64,000 nucleotides of DNA, taken from NCBI RefSeq assembly GCF_029193595.2, contig NZ_CP135052.1:3100001-3164000 (forward strand), written 5' to 3'. This stretch comes from Providencia hangzhouensis (lineage in GTDB: Bacteria > Pseudomonadota > Gammaproteobacteria > Enterobacterales > Enterobacteriaceae). The notes beneath the pieces were generated by a model that was given only the letters and a program-made list of their open reading frames with translations, did no database searches and was not told the DNA's origin. Of this stretch, positions 9,416 through 21,175 are shown one piece after another. Each line of letters starts with the position of its first letter. Within the stretch, counting starts at the first letter, position 1. Position numbers and translations under genes: made by a program.

Positions 9416-10531
9416 ATGATGAAACGCAATATTCTTGCAATGGTTATCCCAGCTCTGTTAGCTGCTGGTGCAGCAAACGCAGCTGAAGTATACAACAAAG
9501 ACGGCAACAAATTAGACGTTTACGGTAAAGTTGACGTTCGTCACTACTTTGCTGACAACAAAAAAGTGACCAGCACTGATCGTGCTAAAAGCCAAGATGG
9601 TGATGACTCACGTGTTCGTTTAGGTCTGAAAGGTGATACTCAAATCACTGATCAACTGACTGGTTTTGGTCGTTTCGAGTGGGAAACTAAAACTAACAAA
9701 ACTGAAGGCAATAACGACAATAAAAATCGTTTAGCTTACGCGGGTCTGAAATTTGCTGATTTCGGTTCAATCGATTACGGCCGTAACTACGGTGTTATCT
9801 ATGACACGAACGCATGGACCGACGTTATGCCTTTATGGGGCGGCGACACTATGGCTCAGTCTGACACATTCATGACTAGCCGTAACCGTAACCTGTTAAC
9901 TTACCGTAACAACAATGCTTTCGGTTATGTTGATGGCCTGAGCTTCGCTCTGCAATATCAAGGTAAAAATGGCGACCAGAATAAATCTGGCGGTAAAGAA
10001 GCCTGGGAAAACAATGGCGATGGCTATGGTTTATCTTTAGCTTATGACTTAGGTTGGGGTGTAACTCTGGGTGGTGGTTATTCAAACTCAGCTCGCACAG
10101 CATCACAAAAAGTTTCTGAAGCAGATGGCAAGCGTGCACAAGCTTGGAACGTTGGCGGTAAATTCGACGCTAACAATGTTTACTTAGCAGCTATGTACGG
10201 TCAAACACTAAACACTACACACTATGGTGTTGATGATGAAATTGCTAACAAAACTGAAAACGTTGAGTTAGTTGCACAATACCTATTCGACTTCGGCCTG
10301 AAACCATCTTTAGGTTATAACCAATCTAAAGGTAAATCATTACGTAATGGTGATGCAGGTAATAATGACCTAGTTAAATATATTTCTGTAGGTTCTTACT
10401 ACTACTTCAACAAAAACATGTCTGCAGTTGTTGATTACAAAATCAATCTGTTAGATAAAAATGACTTTACTAAATCAGCTGGTATCAGCACTGATAACGT
10501 AGTTGGTTTAGGCCTGATCTACCAATTCTAA
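9416..10531 (+). CDS. ompF: OmpF/OmpC-type general porin
   Basis: This is a trimeric 16-strand outer-membrane beta-barrel porin for small hydrophilic solutes. The start is the first ATG of ATGATG at 9416, with GAGGG 8 nt upstream exactly as in E. coli ompF, giving 371 residues. A signal peptide ends at [13 protein letters not shown]. The mature start, the GRNYGV motif at the eyelet region and the final aromatic YQF are classic enterobacterial porin features. The position between asnS and aspC and the conserved leader support ompF rather than ompC. Loops differ from E. coli, as expected for surface-exposed segments. Confidence 0.93.
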   Translation: MMKRNILAMVIPALLAAGAANAAEVYNKDGNKLDVYGKVDVRHYFADNKKVTSTDRAKSQDGDDSRVRLGLKGDTQITDQLTGFGRFEWETKTNKTEGNNDNKNRLAYAGLKFADFGSIDYGRNYGVIYDTNAWTDVMPLWGGDTMAQSDTFMTSRNRNLLTYRNNNAFGYVDGLSFALQYQGKNGDQNKSGGKEAWENNGDGYGLSLAYDLGWGVTLGGGYSNSARTASQKVSEADGKRAQAWNVGGKFDANNVYLAAMYGQTLNTTHYGVDDEIANKTENVELVAQYLFDFGLKPSLGYNQSKGKSLRNGDAGNNDLVKYISVGSYYYFNKNMSAVVDYKINLLDKNDFTKSAGISTDNVVGLGLIYQF

Positions 10532-10942
10532 TTATCAGTTAACTGATAAACTAGAAAACGGTAACATGTTTTTGCAAGCAGCGCTTCGGCGCTGCTTTTT
10601 TATTTCGCTCTCCCCGCCTCAAACTACCTCCTCCTAAAAACTCCCAAATTATCGGTAAGACAGACTGATTCACCGCCTTTATAGATATTTATGGTTAGAT
10701 TACATGCAATTCCTACCTAGTTCACAAGATCTCGCCGATTTTTTGTAAAACGGTTGGCAAAAAGCCTTTATCACGTTACCCTGAGAACTCGACTCGTTCG
10801 ACTAAACCCGTTTTCAGCTACACCCGCGAGTTTCGTATGGTATGGGCAGATTACAAGCAAGGATAGCCAACCGCATTCTCACTTATGCCTTCATACCTTA
10901 GGAACTGTGTGGGTACCACTACAGAGCTTTGGAATCGACAAC
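10532..10942. other. ompF-aspC intergenic region
   Basis: This 411-bp stretch holds the ompF terminator and the aspC promoter. A possible aspC promoter is TTGGCA near 10753 with a TACCCT 17 bp further on, but the match is weak. The aspC frame stays open for 63 codons upstream of its ATG, but the extension does not resemble aspartate aminotransferase. No other gene is seen. Confidence 0.45.
10576..10603 (+). terminator. ompF terminator with UUCG tetraloop
   Basis: The 9-bp stem AAGCAGCGC / GCGCTGCTT closes a TTCG tetraloop and runs into a T-run. It is a strong intrinsic terminator 45 bp after the ompF stop. Confidence 0.95.
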
Positions 10943-12133
10943 ATGTTTGAAAAAATTACTTCTGCCCCTGCTGACCCAATCTTAGGTCTTGCTGATAGTT
11001 TCCGTGCTGATCCCCGCGATAATAAAATCAACTTAGGTATTGGCGTCTATAAAGACGAATCAGGGAAAACCCCTGTGCTTGATACCGTTAAAAAAGCAGA
11101 AAAATTCCTGCTGGATAACGAAAACACCAAAAACTATCTTGCGATTAGCGGAATGCCAGAGTTCGGCCGTGTAACACAAGAACTGTTATTCGGTGCACAA
11201 CATGAAATTGTCACCTCAAAACGTGCACGTACAGCGCAAGCACCCGGCGGTACTGGTGCCCTGCGTATCGCAGCTGATTTTATTGCGAAGCAAACTAATG
11301 CAAAACGCGTTTGGATCAGCAACCCAACTTGGCCTAATCACAAAAATATTTTTGAAGCGGCTGGCTTAGAAGTGCTGACCTACAATTACTATGATGCAGC
11401 CAACCACGGTATGGATTTCGACGGTATGCTTAACAGCCTGTCATCCGCTGTTGCTGGCGATGTGATTGTTCTACACGGTTGCTGCCATAACCCAACGGGT
11501 ATTGACCCAACTGCTGAGCAATGGACAAAGCTGGCGGCATTATGTGCGGAAAAAGGTTTATTGCCGGTTTTTGACTTTGCTTACCAAGGTTTCGCAAAAG
11601 GCTTAGATGAAGATGCCGAAGGCCTGCGTATTTTCACCAAAAACAACCCTGAAATGATTGTGGCGAGCTCATTCTCTAAAAACTTCGGTCTATACAATGA
11701 GCGTGTTGGTGCTTGTACAATCATTGCCAAAGACAGTGACAACGCAGAGCGTGCATTTAGTCAAGCGAAAGCGGTTATTCGTGCCAACTACTCAAACCCA
11801 CCAGCGCACGGTGCTGCAGTGGTAACAACCATCCTTTCTGATGACGTATTAAAAGCTGAGTGGATCCAAGAGTTAACCGCAATGCGTGAGCGTATTAAAC
11901 GCATGCGCCAACTGTTAGTGAAAACATTGGAAGAAAAAGGCGCTAAACAGGACTTTAGCTTCATTATCAACCAAAACGGTATGTTCTCCTTCAGTGGCCT
12001 AACAAAAGAGCAGGTAGAGCGTCTACGTAGCGAATTTGGTATCTATGCCGTAAGCTCTGGCCGTATTAACGTGGCAGGCTTAACATTAGAGAACATGGTT
12101 CCATTATGTGATGCCATCGTTAAAGTGCTGTAA
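10943..12133 (+). CDS. aspC: aspartate aminotransferase
   Basis: AspC is a PLP-dependent class I transaminase interconverting aspartate plus 2-oxoglutarate with oxaloacetate plus glutamate; it also acts on aromatic amino acids. The ATG at 10943 gives 396 residues, the E. coli length, beginning [16 protein letters not shown], with GGAA just upstream. Visible family features are GGTGALR, the HGCCHNPTG loop, and the PLP-binding Lys in [15 protein letters not shown]. It is a single gene followed by a terminator shared with the convergent gloC. Confidence 0.98.
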   Translation: MFEKITSAPADPILGLADSFRADPRDNKINLGIGVYKDESGKTPVLDTVKKAEKFLLDNENTKNYLAISGMPEFGRVTQELLFGAQHEIVTSKRARTAQAPGGTGALRIAADFIAKQTNAKRVWISNPTWPNHKNIFEAAGLEVLTYNYYDAANHGMDFDGMLNSLSSAVAGDVIVLHGCCHNPTGIDPTAEQWTKLAALCAEKGLLPVFDFAYQGFAKGLDEDAEGLRIFTKNNPEMIVASSFSKNFGLYNERVGACTIIAKDSDNAERAFSQAKAVIRANYSNPPAHGAAVVTTILSDDVLKAEWIQELTAMRERIKRMRQLLVKTLEEKGAKQDFSFIINQNGMFSFSGLTKEQVERLRSEFGIYAVSSGRINVAGLTLENMVPLCDAIVKVL

Positions 12134-12161
12134 TCATTACATAGCACATGCTATCTAATAC

Positions 12162-12187
12162 AAAAGGCACCTGACTAGGTGCCTTTT
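12162..12187. terminator. bidirectional terminator between aspC and gloC
   Basis: The stem AAAAGGCACCT / AGGTGCCTTTT with a 4-nt loop is flanked by T- and A-runs. It can therefore end both the rightward aspC and the leftward gloC transcripts. Confidence 0.9.
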
Positions 12188-12217
12188 ACGTCAAACTGTT
12201 AACCACTTAAAAATCAA

Positions 12218-12865
12218 TTACCAAACAGGTAACTCATCTTGTAAGAAAGGATTTGTTTTCCGCTCAAAACCGAGATTAGACATCGGCCCATGACCAGGAA
12301 TAAATTGATAATCATCGCCAAGCGGTAATACTTTGTTTTTAATTGATGAAATTAAATCTTGATGATTACCTCGTGGGAAGTCACTACGACCAACACCACC
12401 TTTGAATAATACATCACCCATGGAAATTAATTTATCAGCATGGTTCACAAAAATAATATGACCGGGCGTATGGCCAGGACAATGCAGTACATCAAATGTA
12501 ATATTGCCACAAGTCACCTTGTCCCCTTCTTCTAACCAGTAATCTGGTGTGAAGTCAGGGCATTCGCCTATATAAAACATTGCATTTTGCTCTGCGAGGT
12601 TTTCAATCCAAAAGGCGTCTTCTTTTTGTGGACCATAAATAGGCACTGAAAAGTGCTTAGAAAGGGTAGCCGATGCACCGATATGATCAGAATGACCATG
12701 CGTTAACAGAATTTTAGTTAACTTCAGCCCAAGGTTTTCAATAGCAGAAATTAACTTCTCTGCTTCTCCACCGGGGTCAACAACAACTGCATCTAACGTA
12801 TTTTCATCCCAAATAACTTGGCAGTTTTGCATAAACGGTGTTACTGGGATAATAGTATATTTCAT
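12218..12865 (-). CDS. gloC: hydroxyacylglutathione hydrolase GloC (YcbL)
   Basis: This 215-residue metallo-beta-lactamase-fold hydrolase matches GloC, the second glyoxalase II of enterobacteria. It hydrolyses S-lactoylglutathione to D-lactate and glutathione in methylglyoxal detoxification. The metal site is visible: THGHSDHIG (H-x-H-x-D-H), a later His in HCPGHTPGH, an Asp in [11 protein letters not shown], and a final His in PGHGPMS. No long C-terminal substrate domain is present, which is the feature that separates GloC from GloB. It follows ycbK by about 40 bp on the same strand, as in E. coli. Confidence 0.93.
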   Translation of the reverse strand: MKYTIIPVTPFMQNCQVIWDENTLDAVVVDPGGEAEKLISAIENLGLKLTKILLTHGHSDHIGASATLSKHFSVPIYGPQKEDAFWIENLAEQNAMFYIGECPDFTPDYWLEEGDKVTCGNITFDVLHCPGHTPGHIIFVNHADKLISMGDVLFKGGVGRSDFPRGNHQDLISSIKNKVLPLGDDYQFIPGHGPMSNLGFERKTNPFLQDELPVW

Positions 12866-12904
12866 CGAGCAATTACTCCATAATCTGTGTCACCTATGCA
12901 CAGA

Positions 12905-13453
12905 TTACCATGTTCTTGCAGGCCCTGTATCAATATGTATAAAATTGCTTCGAGGATAATAACCAACACCACCTGCTTTCATTTTCAGCGCAGCTTTACG
13001 GATATTACTCAATTGTAACCCTTCGATATGGAAATCCATCGCCTGCCCGCGTGTGTGGTAGCTTTTCTTTGCCACCCCAGAACTTTTACTACGTAATTTA
13101 TTATTAGTCTCTAAAGAACGATAACCAGAGATCAGTTGGACAGGTTTGTTTGTTCCCATCATCATTTGTAATAAATAGATTTGGTCAAACAGTTTTGGGT
13201 CAATAGTTTTCACTTTGTCGCAACGGTAGTCACGGAAAAAATGATTTAAACGTGCTAGTTCAGACTTATTATAACGGCGCCCGTCAAAAAATTCGGTTTT
13301 TAACGATTCGCCTGTATTAATATTTTGAAAACGCAAAATCCGTGGTCGAGGGGTCGTCATTGCAGCAAAGACATGGCTTGGTAATAAACTAAGGCCAATC
13401 GTTGCAGCCCCAATACCTAGCCACTTTCTGCGGGATTGATCAATTATATCCAT
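12905..13453 (-). CDS. ycbK: YcbK, Tat-exported DUF882 (peptidase M15-like) protein
   Basis: This is a periplasmic protein of the DUF882 / M15-like family, thought to act on peptidoglycan; no activity is established that I know of. I choose the ATG at 13453, giving 182 residues as in E. coli, because MDIIDQSRRKWLG aligns with that start; a TTG further up would add 18 residues. The twin-arginine signal (SRRKWLGIGAA, then a hydrophobic stretch to VFAA) indicates Tat export. The conserved tract ISGYRSLETNN and the metal-site residues in SYHTRGQAMDFHIEG and FIHIDTG are present. It lies between ldtD and gloC as in E. coli. Confidence 0.9.
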   Translation of the reverse strand: MDIIDQSRRKWLGIGAATIGLSLLPSHVFAAMTTPRPRILRFQNINTGESLKTEFFDGRRYNKSELARLNHFFRDYRCDKVKTIDPKLFDQIYLLQMMMGTNKPVQLISGYRSLETNNKLRSKSSGVAKKSYHTRGQAMDFHIEGLQLSNIRKAALKMKAGGVGYYPRSNFIHIDTGPARTW

Positions 13454-13842
13454 AGGTGATAGCTCAGACTCTAATAATTTCAGTATTAATCGATAAAATT
13501 TTGGCAACCTATTGAGTCTAGCAAATCATGCTTAGCTTTAATGTATAATTATGTAAAGATATGCATACTTAACAGGAATTTTATTGCAGTTTTCGTCAGT
13601 AATAGAGTTTTGTCACTCAAACTGCTCGAAACATGCAATCTTAGACACAAAATATGCTGCCTTTATCAAAGTAAGTAAAATAGCCATAGCTGAATAACTA
13701 TAAAGCAATGGAATAAACAGGATAAAAACGGAGAATAGAGGAAACGTCACGGAATGAAAATTTACGAAGAACTATGTTCAGGCCGTTAATACGTAAAATA
13801 ATTAAGGGGAGAAAACTCCCCCTTATAAATTAAAACTCACAA
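13454..13842. other. ycbK-ldtD intergenic region
   Basis: These 389 bp hold the ycbK promoter region and, at the right end, the ldtD terminator (13803-13824). I see no supported coding frame or strong repeat. Confidence 0.5.
13803..13824 (-). terminator. ldtD terminator
   Basis: A G/C-rich stem (AAGGGGAG / CTCCCCCTT with one extra C) and an AAAA loop, followed on the minus strand by TTAATTATTTT, about 20 bp after the ldtD stop. Confidence 0.8.
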
Positions 13843-15594
13843 TTAGTGTAAAATCTTTTTCAACATTGGCAAATATTTATCTGCATTATCAATAGAATTA
13901 TCATACTGATAAATATCTGCTCGATATTGTGGCTGTTGGTCTTTATCTACCCAAGCCGTTTGGTAGTACAGAAAAACGGGGATTCTATCTGGTATATTCA
14001 CATACCGTGTTGACCCCTCTTTCAATGCACCGTCAATTCGTTTTTGTTCCCAACCTGCATCACCTAACAAAATACTGGCTAACTCACTTGCTTTATTCAC
14101 ACGCACACATCCAGAGCTTATTGCACGTGCATTACGATTAAACAAACTATGGTTTGGTGTATCGTGTAAATAAATCGCATCTGAACTCGGCATATTAAAC
14201 TTATAGCGCCCTAATGAGTTAGTTGGGCCAGGAGCTTGTCGAATTCGATATGGGAAATTAGCTGGAGTAATATTATCCCAGTCAATGGCATATGGGTTGA
14301 TTTCATATGAATCAGCCCCCCAACCAGAATAAACCGTATAGCCTTTTCGACTAAAATAACTTGGGTCTTGCTTCCCTTTTGGGGCGATATCTTTACGTGC
14401 CATACTGGTTGGCACACTCCAAGGCGGGTTAATTACCACGTTATTTAGCGCACTGCTCATGATCGGCGTTTTACGATCAGCACGACCAACAATCACTTTA
14501 GAATCTAAAATGACTTCGTCATTTAAATAGAAATCTAAAGAGTAGCCTGGAATATTAACTAATATTCCTGTACCACTACTTGCAGGAATAATACGTAAAC
14601 GTTGGATATTAAGCGCCATTAAACCTGCTTTTTGTTTTGGCTGCATATTTAACCAAACACGCGTGCCTTTTCCAACTACACCGTCGGCCTCTAAACCATA
14701 TTGTAATTGGAATTTTTTTACAGCATCAACGAGTTCTTGGTCATATACTTTGGACACGGTACTTGCAGGTGCATCACTTGGTTCTGTTGGTTCGACGGTT
14801 TGTTCAACCGCCAGCTCGGCAACTTGAGCCATTGTTTCAGGAGGCGCAACTTCTTCGGTTACATTTCCACCTTCAAGTAACCCTTCACGTTGTAAGATTT
14901 GACGTAACATAACCACATCATCGCTAGACTGCCCTGGTTTTAATGTTTTTGTTCCTACTATTTCTAGGTTATCTTCAGGCATCGCCAATAATTTCAACAT
15001 TTCCTTGCGCATTGGCAGGTACATTGGATGATTCGGTGCCTGTGATTTTACCCAACTACTTAGGTTATTAGATTCAACGGCGTCTATCCATGGTTTCATT
15101 TGAGCCGTTGTTGGAGCAATAATTTTATATGGCCGATTAGTATATAGCCAGTACTGCCCACTCGCCTCTATTGATGATAAATACTGTAAATAGCCAAGCA
15201 TGGCATCAGATAAAATAACGTCGCGGCCCAGTTCATTTAACTGGTTATTTTCAAGTATTGCCAACCATTCCCCAAATTGAGGCTGAACCCCAGCAAGGGA
15301 TAATTCTGCCAATTGTTGTTGAAATTGGCTAATTGCCGTTTCATCTTGCCACAATAGCTGCATTTGCCTATCAGCATATAGTTTTGCTAATTGCGTAGAA
15401 AAAATAGGTTTCACATCCGTAGGAAGTGATTGTGTTATTTTTACTAAACTTTCTGTTGGTGTAACTGGAGCTACCGTTTGAACTTCAGAAACACTTTGCT
15501 GCGTATTTTCTTCATTTGAAAATGCAGGAAACTGTAACGCCATCAACCCGCATATTACTGAGACTTGCAGAGCTCGCACTCTTCTCTTTGCCAT
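13843..15594 (-). CDS. ldtD: L,D-transpeptidase LdtD (YcbB)
   Basis: LdtD makes 3-3 (meso-DAP to meso-DAP) cross-links in peptidoglycan in the periplasm and is associated with envelope stress and beta-lactam bypass. The 583-residue protein is a little shorter than E. coli LdtD (615). An N-terminal signal sequence (ends near FSNEE) precedes a scaffold region. A peptidoglycan-binding domain follows (VVMLRQIL ... VKKFQLQYGLEADGVVGKGT), interrupted by an acidic Pro/Glu/Val/Thr-rich insert around residues 245-280. The YkuD catalytic domain has HDTPN and ISSGCVRV, with the catalytic Cys at residue 496. It lies between mukB and ycbK as in E. coli and has its own terminator. Confidence 0.95.
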   Translation of the reverse strand: MAKRRVRALQVSVICGLMALQFPAFSNEENTQQSVSEVQTVAPVTPTESLVKITQSLPTDVKPIFSTQLAKLYADRQMQLLWQDETAISQFQQQLAELSLAGVQPQFGEWLAILENNQLNELGRDVILSDAMLGYLQYLSSIEASGQYWLYTNRPYKIIAPTTAQMKPWIDAVESNNLSSWVKSQAPNHPMYLPMRKEMLKLLAMPEDNLEIVGTKTLKPGQSSDDVVMLRQILQREGLLEGGNVTEEVAPPETMAQVAELAVEQTVEPTEPSDAPASTVSKVYDQELVDAVKKFQLQYGLEADGVVGKGTRVWLNMQPKQKAGLMALNIQRLRIIPASSGTGILVNIPGYSLDFYLNDEVILDSKVIVGRADRKTPIMSSALNNVVINPPWSVPTSMARKDIAPKGKQDPSYFSRKGYTVYSGWGADSYEINPYAIDWDNITPANFPYRIRQAPGPTNSLGRYKFNMPSSDAIYLHDTPNHSLFNRNARAISSGCVRVNKASELASILLGDAGWEQKRIDGALKEGSTRYVNIPDRIPVFLYYQTAWVDKDQQPQYRADIYQYDNSIDNADKYLPMLKKILH

Positions 15595-16007
15595 ACATCC
15601 ACCTTAATTAACTACATGGATAACAATATTTTTTATTATAATTACAATTTTATTGTATTTAATTTTAGCAGTAATGTTATAGGAATAGACTAATTTTCCT
15701 TTTTTCGGATTATAGACAGATAACCACTTAATGAGAAAAAGAATTATTTTCATTATTAGTGGGTATTTATTGGTGCTTTAAACATAGATGAATTTTATTT
15801 TAATTAAAAGCTTTAGCTAACGCTTTCTTTCTCACTTAATTTCCATATAGAAAAAGAGGTTTTCATCATGAAAAAATATGTTTTAAACATCGGGTTTTAT
15901 TCAAATTAATTAATAATCTTGTTAAATTGCATTTGCACTATTTGTTAAATACAAGAAAACCGATATTTATTCCTAAATACCGGCTTTCATTTCATTCACA
16001 AAAACTA
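15595..16007. other. ldtD-mukB intergenic region
   Basis: These 413 AT-rich bp hold the ldtD promoter and the mukB terminator at 15957-15990. Two very short plus-strand frames exist (16 and 13 codons, near 15731 and 15868). The second has a good AGAGG 8 nt before its ATG, but there is nothing else to support either one. Confidence 0.45.
15957..15990 (-). terminator. mukB operon terminator
   Basis: A 15-bp stem with two G-U pairs (GAAAGCCGGTATTTA against TAAATATCGGTTTTC, minus strand) and a 4-nt loop. It ends about 18 bp after the mukB stop and is followed by T-rich sequence. Confidence 0.8.
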
Positions 16008-19000
16008 TTACTGCAATGTTGGTGCTTGTACGTTCGGGGTTTCTTGTCCGAAGCCTTTTAAGCCAACCACATGCACATGCTCATGATTACCAACCACTTT
16101 ACGAACTAGCTTATAGGTTGTGCCCTTCTCAGGACTAATATTCTCAGGCGCCGCAATAATTAGCTGCATTTCTAACCTGTCACACAGTTCAAATAAGGTT
16201 GCAATTGATTTAGCATCTAATCGCGCAGCTTCATCTAAGAATAATAAACGGCAAGGAATAATATCTTTCGCACGCAAACGGCGAGACTCTTCTTCCCAGC
16301 TTTGTACTACCATCACTAAGATGGACATACCCGTACCAATAGCCTCACCGGTGGATAACGCACCACTTTCTGCTTTTAACCAGCCATCTGAACCTCTATT
16401 AACCTCAACTTCTAATTCTAAGTAGTTGCGGTAATCGAGTAATTCTTCACCGATGGTTTGTGGCAACCGCTGCCCAACATCCACTTGAGGGTTAAGGCGT
16501 TGGTATAATTTCGCCATCGCTTCAGAGAAAGTTAACCGTTGGCTGGTAAACAAGTCTTGATGCATTTCACTTTCTTCAGAAAGGACACTGAGTAACAGCG
16601 CATGGCTTTCTCGAATATTCACATTGAGGCGAACCCCTTTAACCTGACCAAATGCCACGGCTTGCAGCCCTTGGTTTAGCATACGAATTCGATTCTGTTC
16701 GCGCTGAATGGTTTTGCGAATAATATTCGCCACACTTTTTGAACTGATCGCCAATTTTTGCTCACGTGCCGTTAGCTCTTCCGTTAAGCGCGCCAGCTCA
16801 ATTTCCATTTGCTCGATTGCATCAATCGGGTCCTCTGTACGAATGATGTCTTGGCGAATACGTTCACGTAGGTGTTGATATACCGCGATAAAGAATTTGA
16901 TCTTCCGCTCAGGGTGTTTTGGATCTTCGGACAAACGCAGTACATCACGTAAATGTTCGTTATCCGCAACCGCTAAACGCAACGCACCTAAGGCTTTATC
17001 CGACATGGAACGTAAGCTGTCACCGTCAGTATAGGCCAGCTCACGGCGATGTAAACGACGCTCGACGCCATTGTCTTTCACCAAGCGCATTACCGCACAC
17101 CAACCTGCTTTTGCCGTCACTACCTGCTCACGCAGCATATAGTAGTCTTTTTCTAACTTACGAAGGCGCTTCTGTAAGTTATCCATTTCAGCTTCACATA
17201 ATGTCAGCTGTTTTTCTAACTGGTTAATACGGCTACGATTTTCCATGACGCGCTGGTGCAGCTCATCACGTCGAATACGAGCGCGCTCTTGAGCATCAGG
17301 ATCAGCTTTTACGCCGATCTCTTGCATCTCAACTTCGAGCTCTTTCAACATTTCTTGTTTGGTATCGAAAGAACTGCGTAACGAGGCGAGAACTTGATGG
17401 AATTGTGCACTTTGTGCTTGGTGCTGACGCAGCTGTTCGCGAGCGCGTGTACGCTCGGTTTCTGCCTGCTCTAAACGCTGACGTAATTTTTCATTCAAGT
17501 CCGCGTTTTCATTCACCATTCCTGTTGAGTCACTGTAACTAAAGTGAGCACGACGCTGAACAACCTCAACTAATGCAAAGGCTTGCTGTTTTGCATTTTG
17601 TTGGCTGTGTTTTGCTGACTCATAATCTTTGCGTAATTGTTCATGTTGTTCAGGATCACTGAGTAACACTGTCACAATCGGTTCTAACTTTTCTAACGCA
17701 TGACCATGTTTATTCAGGAAATGTGCCGCTTCTTCTGCTTCCGTTAGTTCTTCGTTTATCTCTTCGACTCTGTCCGCCAATGTTTCATCGAGTAATAACC
17801 CCATTTGAGGTAATAAACGATTAAGAGCCGCAAGGCTTTCTTTGCCTTGTGCAAATTGTTGGCGTTGCTGCTGAGTTTGCTCTTCAAATTGTGCCAAAGC
17901 ACGTTCAATTTCCGTGCGTTTCTGGTTAAGCGAACGAATTTCAGCTTCAGGATCATCTTCAAAGGCCACGGAAATATGTTGGCCTATAAACCGACTGAAT
18001 GCTTGGTGCGAACGCTGAATTTTCTGCACATCAAATGACAGATTCGCATAACGCTCAGCAAGCTCATCACGTTCAGCAGTTAATGACTCTAAATGACTTT
18101 CACGAGCAGCACGACCAAACAAAGGCAATTCAGGATAACGAGAGTAACGCCATTGACGCTCAGACGAACGGACTAATACCGCATTTTCAAATTCCTGCGC
18201 ATCAAAAACGCTGTCATCGAACGATTGAGGATCCCCCTCGATAAAATAAACATCGTCAGGGCAATCTTGTAATGTTTCGAGCTGGCTACGGACCACAGAT
18301 AAGTCTTGAACCACAATACCATGACGAGCTGGGCCATATAACGCAGAAAAATAAGCCGCATCTTCGATGGTAATGTCATCATAAATTTCTGATAACAAAA
18401 CACCATTAAAACGCTCAGCCAACGCTAACATGCGGCCATCTTCCGCACCACTTGGCTGACTTAACCGCTCAATTTGCTTTTCGAGATCTTTACGTTGCGC
18501 AGCAACTTCATCTCGTTCAACCGTTATTTCCCTTTCTTGTTCAAGGAGTTGCTGCATAAACTCAGTCACAGCGGTACTTGACTCAAACGTTTCATGGGAT
18601 TGCTCATTAAGCTGCGTTAGCGCTTCTTGAGCCATAATCCATGCAGGGGCTTTAGATGAAAGTTGGCTAATACGCTGGCGAATTTGTTCCAGTTCTTGGC
18701 GCATTTGCATTCGTCTTTCGCCACTCTCATTCACACCAATACTGAGCTCTTCTTGTTGCGCTTCCAGCTCAGCCATCAGTGCATCAAGCTCATCTGGCTC
18801 ATAGCTTTGGCCATGACGTTTACAGAATTCCGCCAATAAGCGTTCTGCATTTTGCTGGCTATTCAGACGTTGTTGCAATTCAGATAGCTGCATACGTAAT
18901 GGTTGTACACGATCCGCTAAATGTTGTTGTGATGACCAATCACGTAATAATGTGCGCGCTTGTTGGTATGCATCACTGCGGCTAACTTCCCCTACCATAT

Positions 19001-20450
19001 TTCTAACTAATTGATAGGCTTGCTCAAATTGGCTATGTGCGGCATCCGCCACACTCATTTTTTGCTCAAGCGCTAATAACGCTTGGGTAGCTTGTTGTTC
19101 ACGCGCTTCGAAGGTATCTAGCCATTCATCTGCGTTATCAATGGATAATTCAGGAAGCTGGCACAATTCACGAGCACGCGTTAAGGCATGCAAGGCTTGC
19201 TGGTACTGAATGGCTCGTGTTTGTTGTACATCCAGTGCTTGTTGGTAGTCAGCTAATTGATTTTTTAATTCATCAACTTCAATTTCAGCAGCTTCAGCTC
19301 GTGCTTCATATTCTTCTTGAGTTTCAGTCGATTCAGCAACAACTTCACTTTGTTCTTCAAGACGATAAGTCAGTTCTTCGATATCTGCTTGATAGCGATC
19401 GATTTTTTCTTGTTGACGCAGCGCGGCTTGCACTAAATTTAAATGGTCACTGGCAGCTTGGTAGTCAGCTTCTAATTCTGTAGATGCCCCATTTTGCTCA
19501 TTCAATTCACGCGCCATTTCGACGCTACGAACTTGTTCAACACGTAATTGTTTACGGCTAGCTAATAGCTCATTGCGCGCAGCCAGTGCTGCATCAAGGT
19601 GAATGCGTCTTTCATTGGAATGGCGCATATAATCCGCAGAAACATAATCAGTCGCCTGGCTAATCAAATGTTTGAATAAGTCGCGGTCTGATTGAGTGAC
19701 ACGAATGGCTTCTAATGTTAAACGGTTTTCACGCAGAGCCGCTTCCATATCTTGGAATGCTTTACGTACCCCACTGTTTTCTGGCAACAAATAATCACGT
19801 AATGAGCGAGTAATGGCACTAGAAATACCGCCATATAGTGACGCTTCAATCAGTCGATAATATTTGCTTCGGTCACTCGCAGAACGTAAGCGTTTCGGTA
19901 ACACGCCTAATTCAAACAGTGTCGAGTGGTAATCGGTAATTGAGCTAAACTGCTTAAACAAAACGCCTTCCTGTTCTTCAAGACGTTCTTTTAGCTCATT
20001 GAGTGGGATCACTTTTGCTTGGCGGCCATCGATAACTTCCGTCAATATTTCCGTTGGAACTGTCGCTAATGGAATGCCTTGTACCATAAATGGCTTAATA
20101 TCGACTTTTTTATCGCGCCCTGCGACTTGCTGTAAACGCACCCCCACCATGACGCGCTGATGCTTCGAATTTAACACATCCAAAATAGCGTAACAGACAC
20201 CAGGACGTAACTTACCATGCAAGCCTTTATCACGAGAACCTGAGGTCGCGCCGGCTTCCGTTGTGTTACGGAAGTGAAGTAAGGTTAAATCTGGGATCAT
20301 CGCGGTAATAAATGCCGCCATGGTTGTTGATTTACCCGCACCATTACCACCCGATAACGTGGTCACTAATTCATCAAGGTCAAAAGTTCGGGCAAAAAAA
20401 CCGTTCCAATTCACCAGCGTCAGTGAGCGAAATTTTCCGCGTTCAATCAT
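16008..20450 (-). CDS. mukB: chromosome partition protein MukB (SMC-like ATPase)
   Basis: MukB is the SMC-like ATPase of the MukBEF condensin that organises and segregates the enterobacterial nucleoid. The 1480-residue protein is close to E. coli (1486). The N-terminal head carries Walker [10 protein letters not shown] at 34-42. Long coiled coils flank a central hinge (roughly 650-800). The C-terminal head has the ABC-type signature around [11 protein letters not shown] and Walker [12 protein letters not shown]. Its ATG overlaps the mukE stop by one base (TAATG), showing translational coupling in the cmoM-mukF-mukE-mukB operon. MatP and topoisomerase IV are known partners in E. coli. Confidence 0.98.
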   Translation of the reverse strand: MIERGKFRSLTLVNWNGFFARTFDLDELVTTLSGGNGAGKSTTMAAFITAMIPDLTLLHFRNTTEAGATSGSRDKGLHGKLRPGVCYAILDVLNSKHQRVMVGVRLQQVAGRDKKVDIKPFMVQGIPLATVPTEILTEVIDGRQAKVIPLNELKERLEEQEGVLFKQFSSITDYHSTLFELGVLPKRLRSASDRSKYYRLIEASLYGGISSAITRSLRDYLLPENSGVRKAFQDMEAALRENRLTLEAIRVTQSDRDLFKHLISQATDYVSADYMRHSNERRIHLDAALAARNELLASRKQLRVEQVRSVEMARELNEQNGASTELEADYQAASDHLNLVQAALRQQEKIDRYQADIEELTYRLEEQSEVVAESTETQEEYEARAEAAEIEVDELKNQLADYQQALDVQQTRAIQYQQALHALTRARELCQLPELSIDNADEWLDTFEAREQQATQALLALEQKMSVADAAHSQFEQAYQLVRNMVGEVSRSDAYQQARTLLRDWSSQQHLADRVQPLRMQLSELQQRLNSQQNAERLLAEFCKRHGQSYEPDELDALMAELEAQQEELSIGVNESGERRMQMRQELEQIRQRISQLSSKAPAWIMAQEALTQLNEQSHETFESSTAVTEFMQQLLEQEREITVERDEVAAQRKDLEKQIERLSQPSGAEDGRMLALAERFNGVLLSEIYDDITIEDAAYFSALYGPARHGIVVQDLSVVRSQLETLQDCPDDVYFIEGDPQSFDDSVFDAQEFENAVLVRSSERQWRYSRYPELPLFGRAARESHLESLTAERDELAERYANLSFDVQKIQRSHQAFSRFIGQHISVAFEDDPEAEIRSLNQKRTEIERALAQFEEQTQQQRQQFAQGKESLAALNRLLPQMGLLLDETLADRVEEINEELTEAEEAAHFLNKHGHALEKLEPIVTVLLSDPEQHEQLRKDYESAKHSQQNAKQQAFALVEVVQRRAHFSYSDSTGMVNENADLNEKLRQRLEQAETERTRAREQLRQHQAQSAQFHQVLASLRSSFDTKQEMLKELEVEMQEIGVKADPDAQERARIRRDELHQRVMENRSRINQLEKQLTLCEAEMDNLQKRLRKLEKDYYMLREQVVTAKAGWCAVMRLVKDNGVERRLHRRELAYTDGDSLRSMSDKALGALRLAVADNEHLRDVLRLSEDPKHPERKIKFFIAVYQHLRERIRQDIIRTEDPIDAIEQMEIELARLTEELTAREQKLAISSKSVANIIRKTIQREQNRIRMLNQGLQAVAFGQVKGVRLNVNIRESHALLLSVLSEESEMHQDLFTSQRLTFSEAMAKLYQRLNPQVDVGQRLPQTIGEELLDYRNYLELEVEVNRGSDGWLKAESGALSTGEAIGTGMSILVMVVQSWEEESRRLRAKDIIPCRLLFLDEAARLDAKSIATLFELCDRLEMQLIIAAPENISPEKGTTYKLVRKVVGNHEHVHVVGLKGFGQETPNVQAPTLQ

Positions 20451-21175
20451 TATTCTTCATCCTCATCACTTTCTGCCGGTTCTTGACTCTCTTCGCCATC
20501 CTCTTCATCACTATCTTTTAGTGATAATTCACCGTCAAGAGAGATAGCTTCACCATCACGGATCATCCGTAACTGTGCATCTTGTGGGTTATCGCCACTG
20601 CGCACATCGGCGCCAAAACGGAATACAGATTCACTAATAATAAATTTACTCGAATCATTTTGCAGAAAATGCACCATTCCCAAGCGACGTAAACGATTGA
20701 GTGATGTTCTTAATTTTTCCTGCAATTTTTGTTTATCTAGGTCAGAGCCTGTCGAACGTTGATTAACAAATTTAAGTAGTTTGCTTTCATCCGCTAATGA
20801 TAATAATTCTTCAAATAACTCTTGTGAGGTAAAAATACCTTGGTTACTCAAGCGTTCAGGGCTGAGATAGAGATAACAAAGAATTTTCCCAACCATCATA
20901 TCTAATTCAGATAACACAGAGCGAGGTATTAAGGTTGTTGATCGCGGACGTAAATAGAAGAACCCCTCAGGGGCACGAATTAATTCTACGTTATATCGTG
21001 CATAAAATTGTTCTAATGCTTCCTGAAAATCCATTAAAAATGCGTGGTTATCAAGGTCATCAACACTAATATGGCGACCTGAACGCAATTGGCTGTCTAG
21101 CTCTGGAAAAATCGGGTTAGCTAATGCTTGAGCCAGTTTAACTGGCATAAATTGTTCAATATTTGTCGATGACAT
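20450..21175 (-). CDS. mukE: chromosome partition protein MukE
   Basis: MukE is a kleisin-associated winged-helix subunit that binds MukF and bridges to MukB. I choose the ATG at 21175 ([13 protein letters not shown]), aligning with the E. coli start. It gives 241 residues, against 234 in E. coli; AAGG lies about 9 nt upstream. The frame is open nine codons further up. The tract [23 protein letters not shown] is a clear family signature. The C-terminus is strongly acidic ([21 protein letters not shown]), as in relatives. The start lies 20 bp inside mukF and the stop overlaps mukB by one base, which should favour coordinated synthesis. Confidence 0.97.
   Translation of the reverse strand: MSSTNIEQFMPVKLAQALANPIFPELDSQLRSGRHISVDDLDNHAFLMDFQEALEQFYARYNVELIRAPEGFFYLRPRSTTLIPRSVLSELDMMVGKILCYLYLSPERLSNQGIFTSQELFEELLSLADESKLLKFVNQRSTGSDLDKQKLQEKLRTSLNRLRRLGMVHFLQNDSSKFIISESVFRFGADVRSGDNPQDAQLRMIRDGEAISLDGELSLKDSDEEDGEESQEPAESDEDEE

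Noticed and set aside
10754..10942. 63-codon in-frame N-terminal extension of aspC
   Set aside because: The extension does not resemble the aminotransferase family; the ATG at 10943 gives the exact E. coli length with a ribosome binding site.
15868..15909. 13-codon plus-strand frame with a good AGAGG ribosome binding site upstream of ldtD
   Set aside because: Too short to judge, no recognisable peptide, and it lies in AT-rich intergenic DNA where such frames are common.
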